From assembly GCF_002844595.1 (NCBI RefSeq), contig NZ_PJNW01000016.1, positions 242,193 through 306,192 of the forward strand: 64,000 bases of DNA, written 5' to 3'. The translations under genes were made by a program, and so were the position numbers. Shown one piece after another: positions 1-7,905 of the stretch. The notes below the pieces were generated by a model. It was not told the origin of the DNA, ran no database searches, and was given only the letters and a program-made list of their open reading frames with translations. Position 1 is the stretch's first letter; each line of letters starts with the position of its first letter. The stretch is from Pleomorphomonas diazotrophica. Lineage in GTDB: Bacteria; Pseudomonadota; Alphaproteobacteria; Rhizobiales; Pleomorphomonadaceae.

Positions 1-258
1 GTTCCCGGAGAAGAAACCGGCATAGCAGGGCTGGTCGATCGCTGCATTGGGCCGCGGCAGGATGGCCGTCACGCCTGTTCGCACCGGACCGCGACCGACG
101 CTGAGCGGTCCCTCGCCGGAAATCAGCGTGGTGTAGCCGACACTGACGCCGGGAACGTCGGTGATGGCGTTGAAGATGCCCGGCTCGCCATCAAAGGACA
201 TGGCGAAGGCACGGGCGCGCGGCAGGCCCGACGGCGTTGAGAAATGGAAGTCAGTCAC
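1..258 (-). CDS. P1/DmpA-type (S58) peptidase, N-terminal part only
   Basis: The gene runs off the left edge; about 86 N-terminal residues are visible. The translation has PRARAFAMSFDGEPGIFNAI, then TDVPGVSVGYTTLISGEGP and VRTGVTAILPRP. This matches the start of D-aminopeptidase DmpA-type peptidases (family S58), which process themselves into two subunits and remove N-terminal residues from small peptides. The first usable start is GTG at 258; the ATG eight bases further upstream is in another frame and stops at once. A later start at the internal MSFDG is possible, but the preceding RARAF residues resemble the usual N-terminus of the family. The catalytic serine lies outside the window, so activity cannot be judged. 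Confidence 0.7.
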   Translation of the reverse strand, partial: MTDFHFSTPSGLPRARAFAMSFDGEPGIFNAITDVPGVSVGYTTLISGEGPLSVGRGPVRTGVTAILPRPNAAIDQPCYAGFFSGN

Positions 259-279
259 GGCCGGTGCATCTCCGAGTTC

Positions 280-384
280 CTAGAGCTTTTCGGTGAACTC
301 AGTTTACCAGAAAAGCTCCATCTCCTTGTCAAGACGCAACTCCGGACGCAAAACCGGTTCCCACTTTTGCTGGAGTTGCTCTAG
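280..384. repeat. Dispersed intergenic palindromic element, copy 1
   Basis: The element is bounded by CTAGAGC (280-286) and its complement GCTCTAG (378-384). Inside is a hairpin with GAGCTTTTC (283-291) pairing GAAAAGCTC (310-318), and further pairing between GGTGAACT and AGTTTACC. The right part carries AAAACCGGTTCCCACTTTT (350-368), found identically at 19530-19548. Similar short intergenic palindromes are common in rhizobial genomes; the class name is my inference. Confidence 0.65.
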
Positions 385-424
385 TAGAAGATGCAGGATA
401 ATTGCCTTCCAGGCCGGAAAGGCA

Positions 425-489
425 AGAGTGGTCGATCGATGCCGGGTCAACGAGGAGGCCACTCTCGCCGGCATCGATCGACCGACCCG
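425..489. repeat. 16-bp perfect inverted repeat with alternative pairing
   Basis: GGTCGATCGATGCCGG (430-445) is exactly complementary to CCGGCATCGATCGACC (468-483), with a 22-base spacer. A second, mutually exclusive pairing exists between AGAGTGG (425-431) and CCACTCT (459-465). CGGGTC (443-448) can also pair with GACCCG (484-489). No T-run follows, so it is not a simple terminator. Confidence 0.55.
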
Positions 490-796
490 ACAAGACCAGG
501 AGATGCGGCGGACCTGGTTTCACCGGGTTGTAGTTTGGAAAGCAACTGTACTCTTTCCAAAATCACTAGACTATCAACACTATTGTTCTAACGTTTTAAC
601 GAATTATTTACAACATCATCGCCGCAAAACTCAGCATTTTGATGTATTAATCATAAACGGGTAACCTTAATTTCTTGAGCGAAGGCGCACAGAGGGGATC
701 GCCGGACTCATTACCGAATCCAACGAAGACAGCCGCGGAAGCCACATGCCATTGGTTTGCAACGGCCGCTTCGATACGGTTGAACAGAGGGCTTGG

Positions 797-2167
797 TCAG
801 GCGGCAGCGAGAACGACGCGGTTCCGGCCTTCCGCCTTGGCGCGGTAGAGGGCGTTGTCGGCGCGCTTCAGGAGCGACTCCGGCGTGTCGCCTTCATGCA
901 GGATATAGGCGGCGCCGACGGAAATGGTCACGTCGACGAACTCCGCGCCGCCATGAATGGCGAAGGGATCGCGAGCGATCTTGGTGCGCAGCCGTTCGGC
1001 GACGATGGACGCTATGCCATAGTCGGTCTCCGGCATGACGATGACGAACTCCTCGCCGCCGAAACGGCAGGGCAGATCGAGGGCCCTCAGGTTGCGGCGG
1101 ATGCGGGTCGCAAACTCTCGGAGGATCTCGTCGCCGGCATCGTGGCCGTGGGTGTCGTTGACCTTCTTGAAATAGTCGATGTCGACGATCAGAAGCGACA
1201 GGTCACCCTTCTTCTCGGTGGCGCGTTCGACGAGGGCGGAGAGATGCGAGTCGAGGTAGCGGCGATTGTAGAGACCGGTGAGCGCATCGGTGATGGCGAG
1301 CTCCATCGTCTGCAGCACGCTGGCGCGCAGCCGGTCGGTGTAGCGCTTGCGGCGGATCTGGGTGCGGCAGCGGGCGGTGAGTTCCTGGGCGTCCACCGGG
1401 CGGATCAGATAGTCGTTGATACCGAGCTCGAGGCCGCGCGTCAGGCGACCGCCTTCCTCGGGGTCGGCGATCAGCAGGATCGGCAAGAGACGCGTCCGGT
1501 CGAGCGATCTCAACTGCGAACAGAGACGTAGCGCGTCGTAATCGTCGAGAGCCATGGAGATCATGGCGAGGTCGTAATTGCCCTCGGCGGCGCGGAACAA
1601 CGCCTCCTGCGGGTTGGTCTCGATGTCGACGGCCATTTCGCTCGATAGCGCCTGAGCAATGCGCACGTAGGCCGAGCGACGATCCTCCACCAGCAGCACC
1701 CGGCCTGGCGCGCGAGCGGTGAGGTCGGCATAGGTCATTGCTCGATCGAAGGCGACGGAACCCTGGTTGGCCCTGAGGTCGAGCTCGTCGGTGAGCTGCT
1801 TCAGACGGACGAGGCTCTTGACGCGGGTGATGAGCTGGACGTCGGAGACCGGCTTGGTGAGGAAGTCGTCAGCGCCGGCCTCAAGTCCCAGAACGCGATC
1901 GGCAGGCTGGTCGAGCGCGGTGACCATGATCACCGGCAACTGCGTGGTCTTGGGGTTGGCGCGAATGCGGCGACAGACCTCGAAGCCGTCCATTCCCGGC
2001 ATCATGACGTCGAGAAGAACGATGTCGTAGGCGGCATTGTCCAGCATGGCCAGCGCCTCGGCACCGGAGGTGGCAGTGTGGACATCGAAATACTCGGCGG
2101 TGAGGCGGGCCTCCATGAGGCGCACGTTGACCATGATGTCGTCGACAACAAGAATACGCGCTGTCAT
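797..2167 (-). CDS. pleD: PleD-type response regulator / diguanylate cyclase
   Basis: The 456-residue protein has the REC-REC-GGDEF order of PleD, which makes cyclic di-GMP and drives the motile-to-sessile switch in alphaproteobacteria. The first receiver domain (about 4-118) has the phospho-acceptor Asp53 in LLDVMMPGMDG and the TKP lysine loop. The second, degenerate receiver is about 155-268. The C-terminal cyclase carries RFGGEEF, and an RxxD inhibitory site (RALD) sits five residues before GGEEF, so product inhibition should be intact. I chose ATG at 2167 because GGAAG lies 8 bases upstream; an in-frame GTG at 2176 is less likely. It lies 27 bases downstream of divK on the same strand, the classic divK-pleD arrangement. 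Confidence 0.95.
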   Translation of the reverse strand: MTARILVVDDIMVNVRLMEARLTAEYFDVHTATSGAEALAMLDNAAYDIVLLDVMMPGMDGFEVCRRIRANPKTTQLPVIMVTALDQPADRVLGLEAGADDFLTKPVSDVQLITRVKSLVRLKQLTDELDLRANQGSVAFDRAMTYADLTARAPGRVLLVEDRRSAYVRIAQALSSEMAVDIETNPQEALFRAAEGNYDLAMISMALDDYDALRLCSQLRSLDRTRLLPILLIADPEEGGRLTRGLELGINDYLIRPVDAQELTARCRTQIRRKRYTDRLRASVLQTMELAITDALTGLYNRRYLDSHLSALVERATEKKGDLSLLIVDIDYFKKVNDTHGHDAGDEILREFATRIRRNLRALDLPCRFGGEEFVIVMPETDYGIASIVAERLRTKIARDPFAIHGGAEFVDVTISVGAAYILHEGDTPESLLKRADNALYRAKAEGRNRVVLAAA

Positions 2168-2194
2168 CACACACACTTCCGTTCCGGCAGACGC

Positions 2195-2566
2195 CTACTG
2201 GTCGCCGATATAGGTACGCACCGTCTCGATGAACTTTGAAACCGAAATCGGCTTGGAAATATACGCCTCGCAGCCTCCCTGCCGGATGCGTTCCTCGTCC
2301 CCCTTCATGGCGAAGGCGGTGACCGCGACCACCGGGATCGAGCGCAGCTCGTCATCTTCCTTCAGCCACTTGGTGACCTCCAGCCCCGACACTTCCGGAA
2401 GCTGGATGTCCATGAGGATGAGATCCGGTCGGTGGGTGCGCACCAGGTCCAGGGCCTCGATCCCGTTCCGTGTCTGAATCGTGCGGTAGCCATGCGCTTC
2501 CAGGAGATCATGGAAGAGCTTCATGTTGAGCTCGTTGTCCTCGACGATGAGAACTGTCTTGGCCAT
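2195..2566 (-). CDS. divK: Single-domain response regulator DivK
   Basis: A 123-residue stand-alone receiver domain, the usual length of DivK, which relays signals from the PleC/DivJ kinases to control CtrA and cell polarity. Visible features are the acidic pair in [10 protein letters not shown], phospho-acceptor Asp53 in [13 protein letters not shown], the Thr in VVAVTAFAM and the Lys in YISKPIS. ATG at 2566 follows GAAAGAG by four bases; an open frame extends 53 codons further upstream but without family resemblance. Co-transcription with pleD (27-base gap) is likely. No full CtrA box was found directly upstream. Confidence 0.95.
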   Translation of the reverse strand: MAKTVLIVEDNELNMKLFHDLLEAHGYRTIQTRNGIEALDLVRTHRPDLILMDIQLPEVSGLEVTKWLKEDDELRSIPVVAVTAFAMKGDEERIRQGGCEAYISKPISVSKFIETVRTYIGDQ

Positions 2567-2739
2567 TCGACTCTCTTTCCACCTCGCGCGCCGGTCGGAC
2601 CGGGTGCTCGGCGGGTTCTCATTCCGGCGCACTCGGCTTGTACGCAGGAACGCCTTCCGGTGGGATAGGTTGCCGCACTGATTCCAGTATAACAAATATA
2701 GTACGGATTCCTTTAGCAATCCCAAACGGTGGACCGAAC

Positions 2740-3027
2740 ATGCCCATTGATAAAAGGCTTAGCGTCGAGGCAGCGGAGGAGTTGGCGATTTCCGCCCTCG
2801 CCTACCTTGCAGGAAATCCTGACGCTCTGGGCCGCTTCCTGTCACTTTCTGGCATTGGGCCGTCCGACCTTAGGGCTGCGGCGCGCGAACCCGGCTTTCT
2901 CGTCGGCGTGTTGGAATTTTTTCTCGCCGACGAGTCTCTGCTGCTATCCTTCGTCGAGGAGGCGCAGGTGAGGCCGACAATGATGGCGGCGGCACGGCAT
3001 GTGCTGGCCCGCGACTTCGAGTTCTGA
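2740..3027 (+). CDS. DUF3572 family protein
   Basis: A 95-residue, mostly helical protein with motifs typical of DUF3572 ([42 protein letters not shown]), a small family confined mainly to alphaproteobacteria and often encoded beside divK. Function is unknown. The start at 2740 ([14 protein letters not shown]) fits family length; the frame is open further upstream to 2638 with no similarity. It is divergent from divK, leaving about 170 bases for both promoters, and lies 33 bases before the dinB remnant. Confidence 0.8.
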   Translation: MPIDKRLSVEAAEELAISALAYLAGNPDALGRFLSLSGIGPSDLRAAAREPGFLVGVLEFFLADESLLLSFVEEAQVRPTMMAAARHVLARDFEF

Positions 3028-3060
3028 CCGACCAGCGGGGCTAGGTCGGCGGGGGCGAAC

Positions 3061-4327
3061 ATGTCCGAGGCGTCGAATGGCTTTTGCAGGGATTGCCTTG
3101 CCCCGGCGCCGACCGAGGGGCGTCGTTGTCCGGCCTGCGGCAGCCCGCGCCTTCTCCGTCACCCCGATCTCCATCGGCTCGTCATCGCCCATGTCGACTG
3201 CGACGCTTTCTATGCCTCGGTGGAAAAACGGGACGACCCGTCGCTCGCCACCAAGCCGCTGATCATCGGCGGCGGCAAGCGCGGCGTCGTGTCGACCGCC
3301 TGCTACATCGCGCGCATCAGCGGCGTGCGCTCGGCCATGCCGATGTTCAAGGCGTTGCAGCTCTGCCCCGACGCGGTGGTGATCCGACCCAACATGGAGA
3401 AATACGCCCGTGTCGGCCGGGAGATCCGCCGCCGCATGCTGGAACTGACGCCGCTCGTCGAACCTTTGTCCATCGACGAGGCCTTTCTCGACCTGTCCGG
3501 CACCGAGAAGCTGCATCGGGCCAGCCCGGCTCTGGTGCTCGCCCGCTTCGCGCGCGACGTGGAGCGCGAGGTCGGCATTACCGTTTCCGTCGGTCTCGCC
3601 GCCAACAAGTTTCTCGCCAAGATCGCCTCCGACCTCGACAAGCCCAGGGGCTTTTCGGTGATCGGGCTCACGGAAGCGGCGGCTTTCCTGGCGCCGCGCC
3701 CAGTCACGACGATCTGGGGCGTCGGTCGCGCCTTTTCCGAACGGCTGGCCGCCGACGGGTTCCGGACGGTAGGCGATCTGCAGGCGGCCGATCCGGCACG
3801 GCTCGCTAGCCGATACGGGGCGCTCGGTCTCAGGATCGTCAAACTGGCGCGCGGTTCCCAACTCGAAGCGCAAGAGCGTCGGCTCGGAAGTGACCTTCTT
3901 CGAGGACCTTGCCGACCTAGGCGACCTCCGGCCGATCCTGCGCGAACAGGCGGAGCGCGTCTCCTTCGGTCTCAAGCATGAGGATATCGCCGGCTCCTCG
4001 GTGACGCTGAAGCTCAAGACGGCCGACTTCAAGCTGAGGACGCGAACACGGCGCCTCGCGGATCCCACCCAGCTCGCCGACCGCATCTTCACCGCTGCCG
4101 ATGCCCTGCTCGCCGAGGAAGCGCACGGCCAGAAATATCGTCTTCTCGGCGTCTCGGTCGCCGATCTCTGCGAGAGCCGCTTTGCCGATCCCGCCGATCT
4201 CGTCGACCAGAAGGCGACCCGCAAGGCCGCCGCCGAGCGGGCCATGGACGAGGTCAGGCAGAAGTTCGGCAAGCGTGCGCTCGAGACCGGCCTCGTCTTC
4301 GGCAACCACCGACGCCACAAGGAGTGA
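3061..4327 (+). pseudogene. dinB: DNA polymerase IV (DinB), apparently frameshifted
   Basis: Two overlapping frames together make one Y-family polymerase. The first (3061 to about 3858) has the rhizobial-type Cys-rich N-terminus (CRDC...CPAC), the catalytic motifs [12 protein letters not shown] and SIDEAFLDL, and the helix-hairpin-helix region up to VKLARG. The second resumes at [20 protein letters not shown] (from 3860) and carries the little-finger domain to the stop at 4327. The join lies at 3855-3862, where the linker between the RG and KSVGSE motifs is shorter than usual and out of frame; I infer a small deletion of 3n+2 bases. As written, the first frame would stop at 3981 after about 40 unrelated residues, giving a polymerase without its DNA-gripping domain. 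A sequencing or assembly error is the alternative. Confidence 0.8.
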
Positions 4328-4336
4328 CGACGTCGC

Positions 4337-4783
4337 TCACCTTTGGCTCAGGCGGGCGCGCGTCGTGCGTGGCGTCGTCAGGAGCAGGCTGGTGTCGGAT
4401 CCGGTGATGCCGGGCAGAAGGCGGATGCGGCGCAACACCGTGTCGAAGTCGGTGAGCGTCGCGGCACCCAGTTCGACGACGAGATCCCAGCGGCCATTGG
4501 TGGTGTGGATCGCCGCCACCTCTGGAAAGCCCCCGAGCTGACGGATCACCTTGTCGAGCACGTGGCCCTCGATCTCGATCATCATCACCGCCCTCACCGG
4601 CACCTCGACGGCGTCGTTGCGCAGAATGACCGTGTAGCCGAGGATGTCGCCGTCGCGCTCCAGTCGTTCCATGCGGGCGCGCACGGTGGCGCGCGACACG
4701 CCGAGCTCGGCCGCAAGATCGGACACCGATCGGCGGCCGTCATGACGCAGCAGTGTGACTAATTGCTGATCCAGCCGGTCCAT
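4337..4783 (-). CDS. Lrp/AsnC-family transcriptional regulator
   Basis: A 148-residue protein with an N-terminal winged helix-turn-helix (LAAELGVSRATVRARMERLE, about 22-41) and a C-terminal RAM ligand-binding domain containing VRAVMMIEIEG and TTNGRWDLVVEL. Members of this family sense amino acids and often control the neighbouring catabolic genes. It diverges from the arginase gene across a 129-base gap that contains a direct repeat, so a role as local activator or repressor of arginine/ornithine breakdown (as for PutR, BkdR or ArgR-type Lrp proteins) is likely but inferred. Its 3' end lies 9 bases from the end of the dinB remnant (convergent). Confidence 0.9.
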   Translation of the reverse strand: MDRLDQQLVTLLRHDGRRSVSDLAAELGVSRATVRARMERLERDGDILGYTVILRNDAVEVPVRAVMMIEIEGHVLDKVIRQLGGFPEVAAIHTTNGRWDLVVELGAATLTDFDTVLRRIRLLPGITGSDTSLLLTTPRTTRARLSQR

Positions 4784-4790
4784 ATAACCA

Positions 4791-4820
4791 CCGTTTTGAC
4801 CAATGGAACTGCCGTTTTGA
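4791..4820. promoter_or_regulatory. Direct repeat, likely Lrp-type operator
   Basis: CCGTTTTGA occurs twice, at 4791-4799 and 4812-4820, offset by 21 bases (two helical turns). The first copy begins 8 bases from the regulator's start codon. The position between the divergent regulator and arginase genes fits autoregulation and control of the arginase operon; binding itself is inferred. Confidence 0.5.
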
Positions 4821-4912
4821 TAAGCTGATCCGCATAATTTGCCAATCCCGCCTGTTCACTTCGCCGGCCAGCAATGGCCAGATGCCGGCAGTCACACAGC
4901 GAGGGAAACGGC

Positions 4913-5839
4913 ATGAAGGTGAGGCTCCTGGGCATTCCGATCGAGGATGGCGCTGGCCGCATGGGCTGCGAGATGGGGCCAAGCGCCTATCGCACCGCCG
5001 GCATCGTCGAGGCCATCGCCGAACTCGACCACGAAGTCGAAGATCTCGGCAATGTCACCCGCGGCCCGCTGCCGACCATAACGCCCCCTCACCCGCATCT
5101 TCGGCGCCTTCCCGAAATCGCGGCCTGGGTCGGCACGGTGACCGAGGCCGCCTACCGGGCCAGCGACGGCGCCCTGCCGGTGTTCCTCGGGGGCGATCAC
5201 GCGCTTGCCGCCGGTACGGTGCCGGGCGTTGCCCGGCGAGCGGCCGAAGACGGGCGCCCTCTATTCGTGCTGTGGCTCGACGCCCATACCGACTTTCACA
5301 CGCTCGACACCACCCAAAGCGGCAATCTTCACGGCACGCCGGTCGCCTATTTCACCGGCGCGCACGGCTTTCACGGCTGCTACCCGCCGCTCTCGCACCC
5401 GGTGCCGCCCGGCAATGTCACCATGGTCGGCATTCGCTCGGTCGACCCGGCCGAACGGCGGGCGCTCAGCGGCTCCGGCGTTACCGTGCACGACATGCGC
5501 GCCCTCGACGAACATGGCGTCGGTTCGCTGGTCTGGCGCTTCCTCGAACGCGTCGCCGCAGCTGACGGCCGCCTGCATGTCAGCCTGGACGTCGACTTCC
5601 TCGACCCGTCGATCGCGCCGGGCGTCGGTACCACCGCGCCGGGTGGCGCCACCTTCCGCGAGGCGCATCTCATCATGGAGATGCTGCACGACAGCGGCCT
5701 CGTCTCCTCGATCGACCTTGTGGAACTCAATCCCTTTCTCGACGAGCGCGGCCGTACCGCCACGCTGATGGTCGACCTTCTCGCCAGCCTTATGGGCCGC
5801 ACCGTCATGGATCGGCCGACCCGGAGCTTCGCAGCATGA
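4913..5839 (+). CDS. rocF: Arginase (ureohydrolase family)
   Basis: The 308-residue protein hydrolyses arginine to ornithine and urea by family assignment. The binuclear manganese site is visible: GGDHALA (His96), DAHTDFHT (Asp123, His125, Asp127) and [17 protein letters not shown] and a late ELNPFLDE also match the family. The start ATG at 4913 follows GAGGG at 7 bases; an upstream in-frame ATG at 4874 lacks a ribosome site. Its stop overlaps the start of the ornithine cyclodeaminase gene by four bases (ATGA), so the two are translationally coupled and together convert arginine to proline. Agmatinase-type activity cannot be excluded from sequence alone, but the partner gene favours arginase. 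Confidence 0.9.
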   Translation: MKVRLLGIPIEDGAGRMGCEMGPSAYRTAGIVEAIAELDHEVEDLGNVTRGPLPTITPPHPHLRRLPEIAAWVGTVTEAAYRASDGALPVFLGGDHALAAGTVPGVARRAAEDGRPLFVLWLDAHTDFHTLDTTQSGNLHGTPVAYFTGAHGFHGCYPPLSHPVPPGNVTMVGIRSVDPAERRALSGSGVTVHDMRALDEHGVGSLVWRFLERVAAADGRLHVSLDVDFLDPSIAPGVGTTAPGGATFREAHLIMEMLHDSGLVSSIDLVELNPFLDERGRTATLMVDLLASLMGRTVMDRPTRSFAA

Positions 5840-6888
5840 ACGCCATATCCGCGCTCGCCATCGTTCCCTTCGTGTCGGTCGACAACATGATGCGGCTGGT
5901 GCTCAGCATCGGCATCGAGCGCTTCCTCGTCGAACTCTCAACCTATATCGAGGAGGACTTCCGGCGCTGGCCGACCTTCGACAAGACGCCGCGCGTCGCC
6001 TCGCATTCGGTCGATGGCGTCATCGAGTTGATGCCGACATCCGACGGGGCGCTCTACGGCTTCAAGTATGTCAACGGCCATCCCAAGAACATGCGCGAGG
6101 GCAAGCAGACGGTGACGGCCTTCGGCGTGCTGGCCGACGTCGGCTCGGGCTATCCGATGCTGCTGACCGAGATGACGCTGCTGACCGCCCTCAGAACCGG
6201 CGCCACCTCGGCGATGGCGGCGCGGCACCTTGCCCCCAAAGGGGCCAATACCATGGCGATCATCGGCAACGGCGCCCAGTCGGAGTTCCAGGCCCTGGCG
6301 TTTGCCGCCATTCTCGGCATCCGCAACCTGCGCCTTTATGACATCGATCCCGCAGCAACGGAGAAGTGCCGGCGCAATCTTGCCCCCCTAGGCTTCTCCA
6401 TCAAGGTCTGCCGTTCGGGCCAGGAAGCCGTCGAAGGCGCCGATGTCATCACCACGGTGACCGCCGACAAGCAGTATGCGACCATCCTGACCGACAACAT
6501 GGTCGGCTCCGGCGTGCACATCAACGCGGTCGGCGGCGATTGCCCCGGCAAGACGGAACTCCACCGCGACATCCTGAAGCGGTCGTCGATCTTCGTCGAG
6601 TATGCGCCGCAGACGCGCATCGAAGGCGAGATCCAGCAGCTTGCCGCCGATCATCCCGTCACCGAGTTATGGGAGGTGCTCGATGGATCCGCGCCGGCCC
6701 GCAAGTCTCCAGACGAGGTGACGCTGTTCGACTCGGTGGGGTTTGCGATCGAGGACTTCTCGGCGTTGCGCTATGTGCGCGACAAGCTCGCCGGCACGTC
6801 CTTTTATCAGGAACTGGACCTGCTCGCCGATCCCGACGAGCCGCGCGATCTCTACGGCATGCTGGTGCGCGCCGAGATGGCTATTTGA
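5836..6888 (+). CDS. ocd: Ornithine cyclodeaminase
   Basis: A 350-residue member of the ornithine cyclodeaminase/mu-crystallin family, which converts L-ornithine to L-proline and ammonia with bound NAD. The nucleotide-binding region is seen at [16 protein letters not shown], followed by [12 protein letters not shown], and the substrate region includes [15 protein letters not shown]. The length and the C-terminal ELWEVLDG motif fit the ornithine-specific branch rather than alanine dehydrogenase relatives. It overlaps the arginase stop by four bases. Its last eight bases overlap the 3' end of the convergent gene on the other strand. Confidence 0.92.
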   Translation: MNAISALAIVPFVSVDNMMRLVLSIGIERFLVELSTYIEEDFRRWPTFDKTPRVASHSVDGVIELMPTSDGALYGFKYVNGHPKNMREGKQTVTAFGVLADVGSGYPMLLTEMTLLTALRTGATSAMAARHLAPKGANTMAIIGNGAQSEFQALAFAAILGIRNLRLYDIDPAATEKCRRNLAPLGFSIKVCRSGQEAVEGADVITTVTADKQYATILTDNMVGSGVHINAVGGDCPGKTELHRDILKRSSIFVEYAPQTRIEGEIQQLAADHPVTELWEVLDGSAPARKSPDEVTLFDSVGFAIEDFSALRYVRDKLAGTSFYQELDLLADPDEPRDLYGMLVRAEMAI

Positions 6889-7369
6889 GGTGTTCCTGAA
6901 GGGCCTGGAAGCGAACGGCCAGTTCACTCTTGCCGCTCGGCTTGCTGCCGGCCTTGGCGGGCGGCGAATATCCCGGCACCACGATGCCCTGATCGAGCAT
7001 TTCCTTGACCGTTATGGTCCCGGCGTCGACGATCTCGCCCGTCTGGGTGTTGGTGATATAGTGCCGATAGGTGCTGCTGCCGACCTTCCAGTAGGAGTGG
7101 GTCTTCTTGGCTTCGAGGTCGGCGACGCTCGGCGGCGGGCGGGGGCCGGGCTCGGAGGAGGCAACCGGAAAAGGCTTCACATAGAACCAGATCGCCGTGA
7201 CGATCGCGGCGAGCACCAGAGCCAGGGTGCCGGCAATGACAAACGACCTTGTGTCCTGATGACCACCGGTGCGACGCCGGCCTGAGGACGCAGTGGTCGC
7301 CTTCCCGCCCTTCTTCTTGACGGGACTGCCGATCGACATGTGTTGCGAGGCGACTACCCGTGACTGCAT
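6881..7369 (-). CDS. Membrane-anchored protein of unknown function
   Basis: The 162-residue product has a basic N-terminus (SPVKKKGGKATTASSGRRR), one membrane helix at about residues 43-66 (SFVIAGTLALVLAAIVTAIWFYV), a proline-rich linker and a small C-terminal domain containing KKTHSYWKVGSSTYRHYI and VKEMLDQGIVVPGY. Topology is probably cytoplasm-in with the C-terminal part in the periplasm. ATG at 7369 is preceded by GGGAGG at good spacing. I do not recognise the family. It is convergent with ocd, and the two coding regions overlap by eight bases. Confidence 0.7.
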   Translation of the reverse strand: MQSRVVASQHMSIGSPVKKKGGKATTASSGRRRTGGHQDTRSFVIAGTLALVLAAIVTAIWFYVKPFPVASSEPGPRPPPSVADLEAKKTHSYWKVGSSTYRHYITNTQTGEIVDAGTITVKEMLDQGIVVPGYSPPAKAGSKPSGKSELAVRFQALQEHLK

Positions 7370-7905
7370 GACCCGCCTCCCTCAGTGCGCGGCGCTCTTC
7401 CTCCACCCCATCGAACCGACCTGCCGGTCGCGGCTTCTTCTTGAGGTTGCTGACCCAACCCGTTTCGCCATCATGCAACAGATAAGCGCGGAAAGTGTTT
7501 ATTTCCCTTACGAGGCGAATCCTTGGGCCAGGAAAGAAAAAATATCCTTAACATGGGGTTAACCTTGCCTTGGAGCTGTCAAGCTCCAAGCAAGCCGGTT
7601 TGCATGCTGGCCTCGAAAAGTCGCGGTCCCGTTGCTTTGTGCTACGGAAACCTTTCGCGGGACTTGCCAGGACGAAACCGCCCGACCATCCCACGCTCGG
7701 CTTACCTGCAGCAAATGTCTGGCCTGTTCTTCGAGTTGTTGGATTCCATAGGCTTTTCGGCGCGAAGCACGATTTCTCGCGCTGCCCAGAAAGGCGCGAC
7801 CACAGCGTCGGCCTGTAGGAACACGAAGAACAGGCATCTTAAGTCTCGGTTCACCATTGCTGGAGCAAACCTGCTTCAGAACTGTTTTTACTAGAAGATG
7901 CGAAA
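7370..7905. other. Long intergenic region upstream of a chemoreceptor
   Basis: These 536 bases lie between the divergent starts of the membrane protein and the chemoreceptor. Frames within it have no codon bias or recognisable product. The only clear signal is a CtrA-type box at 7548-7562, listed separately. Confidence 0.5.
7548..7562 (+). promoter_or_regulatory. CtrA-type box TTAA-N7-TTAA
   Basis: TTAACATGGGGTTAA is an exact match to the full CtrA consensus (two TTAA half-sites, seven-base spacer) and is followed by C, as in many sites. CtrA controls motility and chemotaxis genes in this class. The site is about 345 bases upstream of the chemoreceptor gene and 180 bases upstream of the divergent gene, so the target is uncertain. 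Confidence 0.55.

Larger units (their letters stand above)
259..796. other. Intergenic stretch holding repeats, no convincing gene
   Basis: These 538 bases separate the divergent peptidase start from the 3' end of pleD. Open frames here lack codon bias and recognisable products. The stretch holds two inverted-repeat elements (described separately) and an unusually AT-rich block around 540-680, which may contain the peptidase promoter or simply be neutral spacer. Confidence 0.5.

Noticed and set aside
293..664. Open frame in the repeat-rich intergenic region
   Set aside because: It runs through two inverted-repeat elements and an AT-rich block, has no codon bias and no recognisable motif.
746..1531. 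Long plus-strand frame opposite pleD
   Set aside because: It is a shadow of the GGDEF and receiver coding sequence, as expected in high-GC DNA.
7559..7837. Minus-strand frame upstream of the Cache chemoreceptor
   Set aside because: No ribosome site, composition unlike neighbouring genes and no known motif.
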